A DNA stretch of 14,392 nt, taken from Methanosaeta sp. NSP1 (lineage in GTDB: Archaea; Halobacteriota; Methanosarcinia; Methanotrichales; Methanotrichaceae). The stretch is from contig NOLC01000187.1 in the NCBI GenBank assembly GCA_002256595.1, positions 1 through 14,392 of the forward strand. Direction: 5' to 3'. The notes beneath the pieces were generated by a model, which saw nothing but the letters and a program-made list of their open reading frames with translations, had not been told where the DNA came from and did no database searches. How positions within the stretch are numbered: the stretch's first letter is position 1; each line of letters starts with the position of its first letter. Position numbers and translations under genes: made by a program. Below are positions 6,385-13,079 of the stretch, in pieces.

Positions 6385-6419
6385 ATGGCCCGAAGATGCG
6401 TCTCGCGCTTGCGGGCCAT
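6385..6419. repeat. Strong 35-base inverted repeat (hairpin)
   Basis: ATGGCCCG (6385-6392) pairs perfectly with CGGGCCAT (6412-6419). Inside, AAG pairs with CTT and GCG with CGC around a TCT loop, giving up to 14 base pairs with small bulges. On the plus strand it is followed by an A/T-rich run (6420-6440). It belongs to no called gene. Confidence 0.6.
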
Positions 6420-6678
6420 ATATTTATTATAGATTAAATATCCTCCCGCAATGGCCAATCCGTCTCGGCATAGGAGAAAGCCTGTGCCTTTCCCTGGGCC
6501 ATGCCTTATCCAGGCGAGGGAAACGGCCTCTTATAACTCTTCTCCCAATACGTCTTCCGCTTATGTCTTCGGGCAAAGCAATGCCATGCAGAATAGCAGG
6601 GACAGGTTGGCCAGAAATCCTTTGTTTTAGCATGCTGCCTGGCAGGGCAAAGGTGCAATTTGCGGCGGCGGTGAGGGA

Positions 6679-6688
6679 ATATTTAAGT
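6679..6688 (+). promoter_or_regulatory. TATA box of hdrED
   Basis: AATATTTAAG lies about 83 bases before the hdrE ATG. A start near 6710 would give a leader of roughly 57 bases ending in the SD. A second A/T-rich string (6745-6754) is too close to the SD to serve as the TATA box. Confidence 0.45.
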
Positions 6689-6754
6689 ATTAGTTTCAGC
6701 TAAGTTGGTCACGAATGATGGTCGTATCGCCCGATTTAAAAACAAATATAAAAA

Positions 6755-6760
6755 GGAGGA
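6755..6760 (+). promoter_or_regulatory. Shine-Dalgarno site of hdrE
   Basis: GGAGGA with 6-base spacing to the ATG at 6767; it selects this ATG over the out-of-frame ATG at 6762. Confidence 0.75.
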
Positions 6761-6766
6761 AATGAG

Positions 6767-7519
6767 ATGGCGTTCTACACGTTGGGCCTCACCTTTAATC
6801 TTGTGATACTCCTTACAGTTATTATTCTGGCTGTTTGGATATATGGTATATATTTCAACTTTAAGAAATGGGGTCTCGGATCCACCGGCTACCATGACCA
6901 GTTGCGCAATAGCTTCTGGCTTTTTCTGGCAACCTGGGTTCATGAGGCATTTAAAGACGGCTTATGGGTATTTCTGAGAACGGTTGTGCTTGATGTTCTT
7001 TTGCTGAGGAGAACTCTAGCCAGAAGCCCGGTGCGCTGGGTTATGCACATGTCCATGTTCTATGGATTTCTGGCACTGGCAGCCATGTCGGGATTTGCTC
7101 TTTTCCTGGATATCATCGAGCACTTCAATCTGGCCGGTCTGGCCCACGAGGCGGAGATGGTAAAAGAGATGCTGGGTCTGCCTTTCGATGTATTCGGCTA
7201 CCTGCTGCTCATCGGCGCCACCATTGCTGTGTCCAGGAGGATCTTCCTCAAGTTCGTCAGGGATAACACCACCGCCTATGATGCCTTCTTGATCGGTGCG
7301 GTTTTCCTGATCACCATCACCGGATTTTATGCCGAGTGGATGCGCGGCAATTCTTTCCTCATCGGGAATCTCTTTGAGTATCCCATATATGCCCCCCACT
7401 TCGCCCTGATTCATACCGTGCTGGCCATCGGTCTGTTCGCCCTGATCTTGCCCTGGAGCAAGTACATCCACGTCATAGCCACACCCATGACCCTGATAGG
7501 CAACCGAGGAGGAGAGTAA
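6767..7519 (+). CDS. hdrE: CoB-CoM heterodisulfide reductase subunit E (membrane cytochrome b)
   Basis: A 250-residue membrane protein with about five hydrophobic segments (roughly 8-31, 93-115, 140-156, 171-190 and 212-230). It takes electrons from reduced methanophenazine and passes them through b-type hemes to HdrD, where CoM-S-S-CoB is reduced; the reaction contributes to proton motive force. Histidines suited to heme ligation sit in the hydrophobic segments: H94 (VMHMSMFYG), H216 (ALIHTVLA) and H235 (YIHVIATP). The region KKWGLGSTGYHDQLRN (33-48) is a cytoplasmic loop that I associate with HdrE. A good SD precedes the ATG, and hdrD starts 2 bases after the stop, a tight two-gene operon in the order known from Methanosarcina (hdrED). 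The NarI-like gamma subunits of other respiratory enzymes are related, but the pairing with HdrD settles the identity. Confidence 0.95.
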   Translation: MAFYTLGLTFNLVILLTVIILAVWIYGIYFNFKKWGLGSTGYHDQLRNSFWLFLATWVHEAFKDGLWVFLRTVVLDVLLLRRTLARSPVRWVMHMSMFYGFLALAAMSGFALFLDIIEHFNLAGLAHEAEMVKEMLGLPFDVFGYLLLIGATIAVSRRIFLKFVRDNTTAYDAFLIGAVFLITITGFYAEWMRGNSFLIGNLFEYPIYAPHFALIHTVLAIGLFALILPWSKYIHVIATPMTLIGNRGGE

Positions 7520-7521
7520 AA

Positions 7522-8892
7522 ATGGCTGATCAAAAGAATTCCAAGCCCTTGATGTCGGGCTTTATGATGTCCACCCAGCTCCTGGAGGTAGACGGATGCA
7601 ATCGCTGCCAGGAGTGCATGAAGTGGTGCCCCACCTTCGCTGTTAGGCCGGACAGGCCGGGCATCACGCCCATGTACAAGAATGCCCGGTGGAGAGAGCT
7701 CATGGCCAAGAGCCACAGCCTGAGGGCCAAGATCTTCGGAGCCAAGCCCCTCAATGACGATGAGATGAAACAGTTCACTGAGGACACCTATAGCTGCACC
7801 ACCTGCGGCGTCTGCGGCACGGTCTGCGAGGCCGGAATCAAGACTGTTGAGCTGTGGGAGGCCATGCGGCCCAACCTTGTAGCGCGCGGCGATGGCCCCG
7901 TAGGAAAGCAGTCTTTCTTCCCCAAGCTGATCGGGAGTGACAGAAATCCCTACATGGCCAAGCAAGAGGAGAGATTGTGCTGGATCCCAAAGGATGCCAA
8001 GGTACAGGAGTCAGGCGAATTAGTATACTTCGCAGGATGCACCGCCGCATACAGGCAGCAGGCACTGGGAGTGGCTACTGTCAGGATTCTGAACAAGTTG
8101 AATGTAGACTTCGCTATGCTGGGCAAGGACGAATGGTGCTGTGCTTCTGCTCTGATCAGAACCGGCCAGAGAGATGTCATGGCCGAGCATGCCGTGCATA
8201 ATGTCGATGCTCTCAAGGATGCTGGAGCCAAGAATGTGCTCTTCGCCTGCGCCGGCTGTCTGCGCAATGCGGCCATAGATTGGCCCATGTGGTATGAGGG
8301 CTATATCCCCTACGAGACCATGCCGCTCTCCGTATTCCTGCGGGACAAAATAAAGAACGGCGAGGTTGAGTACAAGGTGCCCCTGAACTACAGGTTCACT
8401 TACCATGATCCCTGCCACAATGGCAGGCACCTGATGCATCTCAAAGGAAAGGATTGGGCTTTTGAGGCCCCCAGAGAATGCGTCCAGTCCATTCCAGGCG
8501 TCAAGTTCCAGGAGATGGTGAGGAATAGGGCTCTGCAGAGATGCTGCGGAGCAGGCGGCGGCGTCAAGGCCGGAATTCCCGATCTGGCTATGGACTGCGC
8601 CATGGCCAGAGTCCAGGATGCAACTGATATCCAGGCAGAGGTCATTGCCTCAACCTGTCCGTTCTGCAGGCTGAACCTGATCGACGGCAGGAACACAGCC
8701 AAGTCCCCCATAAAGATGGTGGATATAGTTGAGATGATGGCCGCCTCCATGGGCCTGGATACTGCTATTCCTGAAAATCCGTATACCAAGTTCCAGTCCC
8801 AGGATGTCCTGGTCTGCACACCTACCGAGTGCAAGCTCGATACCGTAGAGCGCAAGGAGCCGGGCAAGGATCTGGTGGGCGAGGCTCATTAA
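7522..8892 (+). CDS. hdrD: CoB-CoM heterodisulfide reductase subunit D (catalytic iron-sulfur subunit)
   Basis: A 456-residue peripheral membrane protein that reduces CoM-S-S-CoB with electrons from HdrE. Two classical 4Fe-4S motifs lie near the N-terminus: C26, C29, C32, C36 (CNRCQECMKWCP) and C92, C95, C98, C102 (CTTCGVCGTVCE). Two complete CCG domains follow: C173, C206-C207, C243, C246 and C298, C341-C342, C379, C382. Both fit the CX31-39CCX35-36CXXC pattern closely (the second has a 42-residue first gap). In this family the C-terminal CCG domain carries the non-cubane active-site cluster. The SD GAGGAGAG (7507-7514) overlaps the end of hdrE, so translation is probably coupled. Residues about 411-456 extend beyond the length I recall for Methanosarcina HdrD (about 409) and contain two additional cysteines, C432 and C437. 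A terminator follows. Confidence 0.96.
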   Translation: MADQKNSKPLMSGFMMSTQLLEVDGCNRCQECMKWCPTFAVRPDRPGITPMYKNARWRELMAKSHSLRAKIFGAKPLNDDEMKQFTEDTYSCTTCGVCGTVCEAGIKTVELWEAMRPNLVARGDGPVGKQSFFPKLIGSDRNPYMAKQEERLCWIPKDAKVQESGELVYFAGCTAAYRQQALGVATVRILNKLNVDFAMLGKDEWCCASALIRTGQRDVMAEHAVHNVDALKDAGAKNVLFACAGCLRNAAIDWPMWYEGYIPYETMPLSVFLRDKIKNGEVEYKVPLNYRFTYHDPCHNGRHLMHLKGKDWAFEAPRECVQSIPGVKFQEMVRNRALQRCCGAGGGVKAGIPDLAMDCAMARVQDATDIQAEVIASTCPFCRLNLIDGRNTAKSPIKMVDIVEMMAASMGLDTAIPENPYTKFQSQDVLVCTPTECKLDTVERKEPGKDLVGEAH

Positions 8893-8898
8893 AGGTGT

Positions 8899-8933
8899 CC
8901 GGAATTCCGGGCATTCTGTTTTTATATTTTTTT
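8899..8933 (+). terminator. Terminator of hdrED
   Basis: The palindrome CCGGAATTCCGG (8899-8910) can form a CCGG/CCGG stem with an AATT loop. It is followed by the T-rich run TTTTTATATTTTTTT (8919-8933). The stem is short, so the T-tract is probably the main signal. Confidence 0.55.
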
Positions 8934-9037
8934 CCTGGTTAGTATATTTCTTTATCATATGAGCTTTTTTTCCCGCCCGAGACAGGCATTTGATTCAGGA
9001 AGATCCAACCGCCAACAGAGCAAGCAGCAGGCAGCAA

Positions 9038-9049
9038 AAGGATTTAATA
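9038..9049 (+). promoter_or_regulatory. TATA-like element of the TRAM gene
   Basis: AAGGATTTAATA lies about 70 bases before the TTG start. A start near 9068 would place the hairpin at 9072-9101 at the extreme 5' end of the mRNA. Confidence 0.35.
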
Positions 9050-9071
9050 GTGGCATGACCTGCAAGCAAGA

Positions 9072-9101
9072 TTGCGAATGCTTTTTCAATAGCTTTCGCA
9101 A
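9072..9101 (+). promoter_or_regulatory. Leader hairpin directly ahead of the TRAM SD site
   Basis: TTGCGAA (9072-9078) pairs perfectly with TTCGCAA (9095-9101), extended after one T-T mismatch by GC/GC (9080-9081 with 9092-9093), with a 10-base loop. The SD begins 5 bases after the stem. Position and stability suggest control of translation or mRNA stability, but this is inference. Confidence 0.45.
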
Positions 9102-9106
9102 AGGAT

Positions 9107-9111
9107 GGTGA
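9107..9111 (+). promoter_or_regulatory. Shine-Dalgarno site deciding the TTG start of the TRAM gene
   Basis: GGTGA matches the archaeal anti-SD and is 4 bases from TTG 9116. It supports this non-ATG start. Confidence 0.65.
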
Positions 9112-9115
9112 AGCT

Positions 9116-9343
9116 TTGTTTAGAGGCCAGGAAGGCTCTTCCGAGGGCGGATTCGCACCCACTGCTCCGGTAGAGGTTGGAAAAGAGTATGAGGTCAGCA
9201 TTGAGGACATTGCCCGTGAAGGAGACGGCATTGCCAGGGTGGAAGGATTTGTGATCTTCGTGGCTGATGCCAAGGTAGGCGACTCGGCAAAGATCCAGAT
9301 CGACAAGGTAATGAGGCGTTTTGCCATCGGCCATAAGGTTTAA
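9116..9343 (+). CDS. Stand-alone TRAM domain RNA-binding protein
   Basis: A 75-residue product consisting of a short flexible head (1-20, Gly/Ser-rich, MFRGQEGSSEGGF) and one TRAM domain (about 21-75). The domain shows VGKEYEVSIEDIAREGDGIARVEGF, then VIFVADAKVGDSAKIQIDKV and the basic MRRFAIGHKV end. TRAM domains are small beta-barrels that bind RNA. Single-domain archaeal TRAM proteins are abundant, and some act as cold-induced RNA chaperones in Methanosarcinales, filling the role of bacterial Csp proteins. The start is TTG at 9116, supported by GGTGA (9107-9111) 4 bases ahead and by the family-typical MFR beginning; no in-frame ATG is available upstream of it. The nearby ATG at 9105 is out of frame. 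It forms its own unit after hdrED, ends at a hairpin-type terminator, and converges on mfnA. Confidence 0.92.
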   Translation: MFRGQEGSSEGGFAPTAPVEVGKEYEVSIEDIAREGDGIARVEGFVIFVADAKVGDSAKIQIDKVMRRFAIGHKV

Positions 9344-9369
9344 ACCAGTAATTCTGCCGGAATATTGAT

Positions 9370-9419
9370 AGGCCGGAGCCCTAATTGAGCCGGGCCTAAT
9401 TCATATTTATCTGTTTTTA
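9370..9419 (+). terminator. Terminator of the TRAM gene
   Basis: AGGCCGG (9370-9376) pairs with CCGGGCCT (9390-9397) with one bulged G, closing a 13-base loop. T-rich sequence follows (9401-9419). It lies in the 114-base gap between the convergent TRAM and mfnA genes. Confidence 0.6.
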
Positions 9420-9457
9420 TGAAAATTTTTGTTGCTGCTGAATCCTTGCCGTCTGGC

Positions 9458-10591
9458 TTAAAGCTTTGAGAGCGCAGACTCTAAATCAGCCAGGAACAGG
9501 TCGATCCTCTCTTGGCTCATATGCCCCATCAAAATCAGCCTCAGGGCTCGATTGGGCTCGCGGGTCATGGACACATGCCAGTCCAGTTTCATCAGCTCCT
9601 CCCGCACTGTTGCCGGTGATGGGACGGACAGAGCCACCACATTCATAACCGGCTCTATGAACGGCTCAACGCTTATCATCCGGGCTCCCGCCACCATGTG
9701 ATAAGTGAGGTCCATGCAGTAGTCCACCACCTTCTGAAAACCCTCCCGGCCCAGATGCATCATCACCGCATATGTGGCCGCGGCCGCAGCCCCGCTCCGG
9801 GTGCCGGTAAGAGAGGCCTGCCGGGCCCGGGTCAGATAATGGGTCTCAGTCTCCAGAGCGCTGAGGCACTCGGGCCCCCGGAAGAGCAGGCCGCCGGCGG
9901 GAATGGTGCTCAGGCCCATCTTATGGGGATCGATGGTGATGGAGGAGACGCCGGGCAGGGAGAAATCCCACTTGAATCTTCTCTTTAGAAACGGAAGGAC
10001 AAAGCCGCCGAAGGCTGCATCCACATGCAGGTGGATGCCCTTCTCCACTGCCAATCTGGCCAGATCTTCAATAGGGTCCACCTGGCCGAACTCAGTGGTC
10101 CCGGCTATGCCCACCAGGGCCACCGTCCTCTCATCCACAAGGCCCTCCACCGAAGAGAGATCTACTCTCAGGCTCTCATCAAGCTCTGCCTTTCGCACCT
10201 CCAGGGAGAGAAGATCTCCGATCTTGTCGAAGGAGAAATGGGCCGAGGCTGGGACCACGATGTTGCCATTTTTTATGCCAGCCTCATTTCTGGCCGCCCT
10301 GATGGCCTGGATATTGGACTCCGTGCCACCGGTGGAGACATAGCCGCAGGCATTGGGACAGCCCAGCAGCTCTCCCAGCATGGCCACCACCCTCTCCTCC
10401 ATATCAGCCACGCCTGGAAACAGGCCCGGATCTCCCAGGTTGGTCTCCAGGAACATGGAATGAGCTCTTACGGCGATAGGATGGGGCTGGGTGCACATGG
10501 TGGAGAAGAACCGGTCATAACTGTAATCTCTCTCTCTGGTCTTCTCCAGCAGGCGCATGACCTCGTTTTCTGGAAGGCCTTTTTCTATCAT
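9458..10591 (-). CDS. mfnA: L-tyrosine decarboxylase / L-aspartate decarboxylase MfnA
   Basis: A 377-residue PLP-dependent group II decarboxylase. In methanogens MfnA makes tyramine for methanofuran, and archaeal homologs can also decarboxylate aspartate to beta-alanine for coenzyme A. The PLP lysine is K224 in TIDPHKMGLSTIPAGG. The HVDAAFGG stretch (189-196) supplies the aspartate that pairs with the pyridine nitrogen. YVSTGGTESN (84-93) is the cofactor-phosphate region, and H118 in ASAHFS stacks on the ring. The N-terminal MCTQPHPIAVRAHSMF (32-47) is typical. Length fits archaeal MfnA (about 370-400). The ATG at 10591 has only a weak purine-rich stretch (GGGAA) ahead of it. It begins 49 bases after the ppsA stop on the same strand with no terminator between them, so it is probably co-transcribed with ppsA. 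The balance between tyrosine and aspartate activity cannot be read from sequence here. Confidence 0.93.
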   Translation of the reverse strand: MIEKGLPENEVMRLLEKTRERDYSYDRFFSTMCTQPHPIAVRAHSMFLETNLGDPGLFPGVADMEERVVAMLGELLGCPNACGYVSTGGTESNIQAIRAARNEAGIKNGNIVVPASAHFSFDKIGDLLSLEVRKAELDESLRVDLSSVEGLVDERTVALVGIAGTTEFGQVDPIEDLARLAVEKGIHLHVDAAFGGFVLPFLKRRFKWDFSLPGVSSITIDPHKMGLSTIPAGGLLFRGPECLSALETETHYLTRARQASLTGTRSGAAAAATYAVMMHLGREGFQKVVDYCMDLTYHMVAGARMISVEPFIEPVMNVVALSVPSPATVREELMKLDWHVSMTREPNRALRLILMGHMSQERIDLFLADLESALSKL

Positions 10592-10640
10592 TTCAGTTCC
10601 CGGTGGATATCTGCACTTACTGCTATTGCTGATCCAAAAG

Positions 10641-12923
10641 CTACTCCCTGTTTCTAAGAGCCCTGAGCGTCAGTATCTTCTCGCTCCTGGCCACCGTCTC
10701 CCGGACCGTAGCCACGGCATCGATGTTAGCGGAGATGCTGGTTATGCCTATCTCCACCAGCCTCTTGGCCATCTCAGGATAGGAGCCTGCCTGGCCGCAG
10801 ATAGATGTCTTGACTCCGGCTTCGTTGCAGCGCTCCACCACATACTCAATGAGCTTGAGGATGGCGGGATGCAGCTCAGAATAAAGCCCGGCCACATTCT
10901 CATTATTGCGGTCCACAGCAAGAGTATACTGGGTCAGGTCGTTGGTGCCGAAGGATATGAAGTCGATTCCGTCCTCGATGAAGTCTTCAATGGTGAGCGC
11001 AGCTCCAGGGGTTTCGACCATTATGCCCACATCGATCTTCTCCAGGTCCAGGTCTTCCTGGAACATGATCTCCTTGGCCTTTTGGAACTCCCGGACATGC
11101 TGGACCATGGGCAGCATGATGCCCACATTGGTCAGGCCCATATCGTGCAGCTTCTTGAAGGCCCGAAGCTCCAGGCGGAAGTGATCCAACTCGGTGAGGT
11201 CGCGCCGGATGCCCCGCCATCCGAGCATGGGATTATGCTCATGAGGCTCGTTCTCTCCTCCTTCCATGGCCCGGAACTCATCGGTAGGCGCATCCAGGGT
11301 TCGCACCCAGACCGGACGGGGGAAGAAGGCGTCAGCCACGACCTTGATGCCCTTGGCCAGCTCGTCGATGTACTCCTCGCTCTTGCCGTTCTTGATATAC
11401 CAATTGGGTGTCTTTCCCAGCCCAAGGATCATATGCTCTATGCGCAGCAGACCCACCCCGTCGGCCATGGTAGCTGCTGCCGCTTCAGCTCGGTCCGGCT
11501 CGCTGACATTAACCTTGATCTCTGTGGCCGTTATGGGCTTAGTGTAAACCACCCCACCGCCGCTGGCGGCTGACGCAGGCTTGGCGGGTGCGGCCAAGGC
11601 CACCCGGCCCTCGTAAACTGTGCCCTTGCCTCCGTCCACGGTGATCTCCATGCCGTCTTTTAATGTCGAGGTGGCCTTCTTGGTCCCCACCACGGCCGGG
11701 CAGCCCAGCTCCCGGCTGACTATGGCGGCGTGGCAGGCCATGCCTCCCTCGTCTGTGACTATGGCCCCGGCCCGCTTCATTCCCGGCACCATGTCCGGCA
11801 TGGTCATTTTGGTGACCATGATATCTCCCGGTTTGACCTTATCCAGATCTCTGCCGCTGGATATGAGGCGCACTATGCCCGTGGCCACTCCCGGAGCAGC
11901 CCCGAGGCCGGTGAGAATCAACTTGCCGCTGGCCTCGAAAGATGAAGCCTCAGCTTTCTTGGCATTGACGATAGTGGTTATGGGCCGGGACTGGAGGATG
12001 TAGATCTTCCCCTTTTCCACACCCCACTCTATATCCTGGGGTATGCCGTAGTGCTTCTCCAGGATCTCGGCATAATCGGCGAGCTGTAAGGCCTCCTTGT
12101 CCGTAAGCACTACTGCATCCCTCTTCTTGGCCGGAACCTTAATCGTGACCGTCTTCTGGGTCTTGGGGTCCCTCTGGATCATGGTCTCTTTGGTGGCGAT
12201 ATATTTGCTCAAAATCTTCTTGGTTTTTCTGTCCACCACAAAGTTGTCGGGAGATACGCTGCCGCTGACCACCGACTCGCCAAGGCCCCAGGCACCCTCG
12301 ATGACCACCAACGGCTCTCCGGTGGACGGCTGGGAACTGAACATGACTCCCGATTTCTCCGAGTCCACCATCTTCTGCACAATGGCGGAGAGGTTCACCT
12401 TTTCGTGCTCAAAGCCCTGCTCCACCCGGTAGAATATGGCCCGCGCCCCATATAAAGAGGCCCAGCACTTGCGAACCGCATTGAAGACCTCCTCAGCTCC
12501 CCGCATATTGAGGTAAGTCTCCTGCTGCCCGGCAAAGCTGGCATCGGGAAGGTCCTCCGCCGTGGCGCTGGAGCGGACGGCCACGAAGACCTGCTTTCCT
12601 TCCTGCTGGCATAGCTCATCGTAGCGGGACTTTATGGCCCTTTCTATGTCCTCGGGGACCTTGGCTTCCATTATCAGCTTCTTGGCTGTTATTTCGGCCT
12701 TGTGCAGCTCTGACTCCTGATTTACATCGACATCAAGAGCCGCAAAGATCTTCTTGGCTATGCCGGCCCGGTTGATGAAATCCCGGAAGGCCTGTGCCGT
12801 GACTGCGAATCCGCCAGGCACGGGAACGCCGATGTTTATCATCTCACCCAGGCTGGCACCCTTGCCGCCCACAAGGGAAAGATTCTCCTTTCCCACATCT
12901 TTCAGCCAAACAACAGAGTCCAT
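10641..12923 (-). CDS. ppsA: Phosphoenolpyruvate synthase (pyruvate, water dikinase)
   Basis: Makes PEP from pyruvate and ATP (releasing AMP and phosphate), the entry to gluconeogenesis in an organism that obtains pyruvate from acetyl-CoA. From the ATG at 12923 the product has 760 residues. Domains in order: ATP-grasp nucleotide-binding domain (1-325; LVGGKGASLGEM at 17-28, VAVRSSATAEDLPDASFAGQQ at 115-134), phosphohistidine swivel domain (about 335-440) with catalytic H398 in GGMACHAAIVSRE, an Ala/Gly-rich linker (443-457), and the PEP-binding barrel (465-760) with FISFGTNDLTQY (656-666) and catalytic C709 in SICGQAGS. This start matches the family N-terminus (SVVWLKDVGKENLSLVGGK). The frame stays open to 13166. 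An in-frame ATG at 13001 sits just downstream of a good TATA box, so a 786-residue form read from a leaderless mRNA is possible. It is divergent from moeA and precedes mfnA. Confidence 0.96.
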   Translation of the reverse strand: MDSVVWLKDVGKENLSLVGGKGASLGEMINIGVPVPGGFAVTAQAFRDFINRAGIAKKIFAALDVDVNQESELHKAEITAKKLIMEAKVPEDIERAIKSRYDELCQQEGKQVFVAVRSSATAEDLPDASFAGQQETYLNMRGAEEVFNAVRKCWASLYGARAIFYRVEQGFEHEKVNLSAIVQKMVDSEKSGVMFSSQPSTGEPLVVIEGAWGLGESVVSGSVSPDNFVVDRKTKKILSKYIATKETMIQRDPKTQKTVTIKVPAKKRDAVVLTDKEALQLADYAEILEKHYGIPQDIEWGVEKGKIYILQSRPITTIVNAKKAEASSFEASGKLILTGLGAAPGVATGIVRLISSGRDLDKVKPGDIMVTKMTMPDMVPGMKRAGAIVTDEGGMACHAAIVSRELGCPAVVGTKKATSTLKDGMEITVDGGKGTVYEGRVALAAPAKPASAASGGGVVYTKPITATEIKVNVSEPDRAEAAAATMADGVGLLRIEHMILGLGKTPNWYIKNGKSEEYIDELAKGIKVVADAFFPRPVWVRTLDAPTDEFRAMEGGENEPHEHNPMLGWRGIRRDLTELDHFRLELRAFKKLHDMGLTNVGIMLPMVQHVREFQKAKEIMFQEDLDLEKIDVGIMVETPGAALTIEDFIEDGIDFISFGTNDLTQYTLAVDRNNENVAGLYSELHPAILKLIEYVVERCNEAGVKTSICGQAGSYPEMAKRLVEIGITSISANIDAVATVRETVARSEKILTLRALRNRE

Positions 12924-13023
12924 GCAACAATCTACCCCATGTGGTGAATCTTCATCAGACGCGAGTATCTGATGCGCAATATCTGCCCATCCCTCCCTCA
13001 TGACATTATATGAAGCTTTCACA

Positions 13024-13043
13024 GGATATATAGAGTATATACA
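13024..13043. promoter_or_regulatory. Shared TATA-like region of the divergent ppsA and moeA genes
   Basis: An A/T-rich stretch with TATATA-like strings readable on both strands. For moeA a start near 13055-13065 leaves about 20 bases of leader; for ppsA a start near 13005 is predicted, next to the ATG at 13001 and about 80 bases before the ATG at 12923. Confidence 0.5.
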
Positions 13044-13079
13044 ATAGGATTTATCAGATGGAAGAGACGTGCACCTGCC

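Larger units (their letters stand above)
6059..6766. other. Long divergent gene-free interval between thrC and hdrE
   Basis: About 708 bases without a supported gene. It contains the thrC promoter and leader, an AT-rich stretch (6418-6442), two inverted repeats (6385-6419 and 6489-6523) and the hdrED promoter and leader. Open frames on both strands (for example 6427-6633 minus) lack SD sites and coherent protein character. The length is unusual for this otherwise compact window and may hold an unrecognised RNA. Confidence 0.5.

Noticed and set aside
6427..6633. A 68-codon minus-strand frame in the thrC-hdrE gap
   Set aside because: It has no SD, an arginine/proline-rich shadow-like composition, and overlaps inverted repeats better explained as RNA or DNA structure.
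7411..7965. A 184-codon minus-strand open frame over the hdrE-hdrD junction
   Set aside because: It is antisense to two confidently identified genes and has no motif or SD.
10557..11573. A 338-codon open frame on the plus strand
   Set aside because: It lies antisense to mfnA and ppsA, which have full catalytic motifs. The protein has no domain character, and long antisense frames are expected in GC-rich genes.
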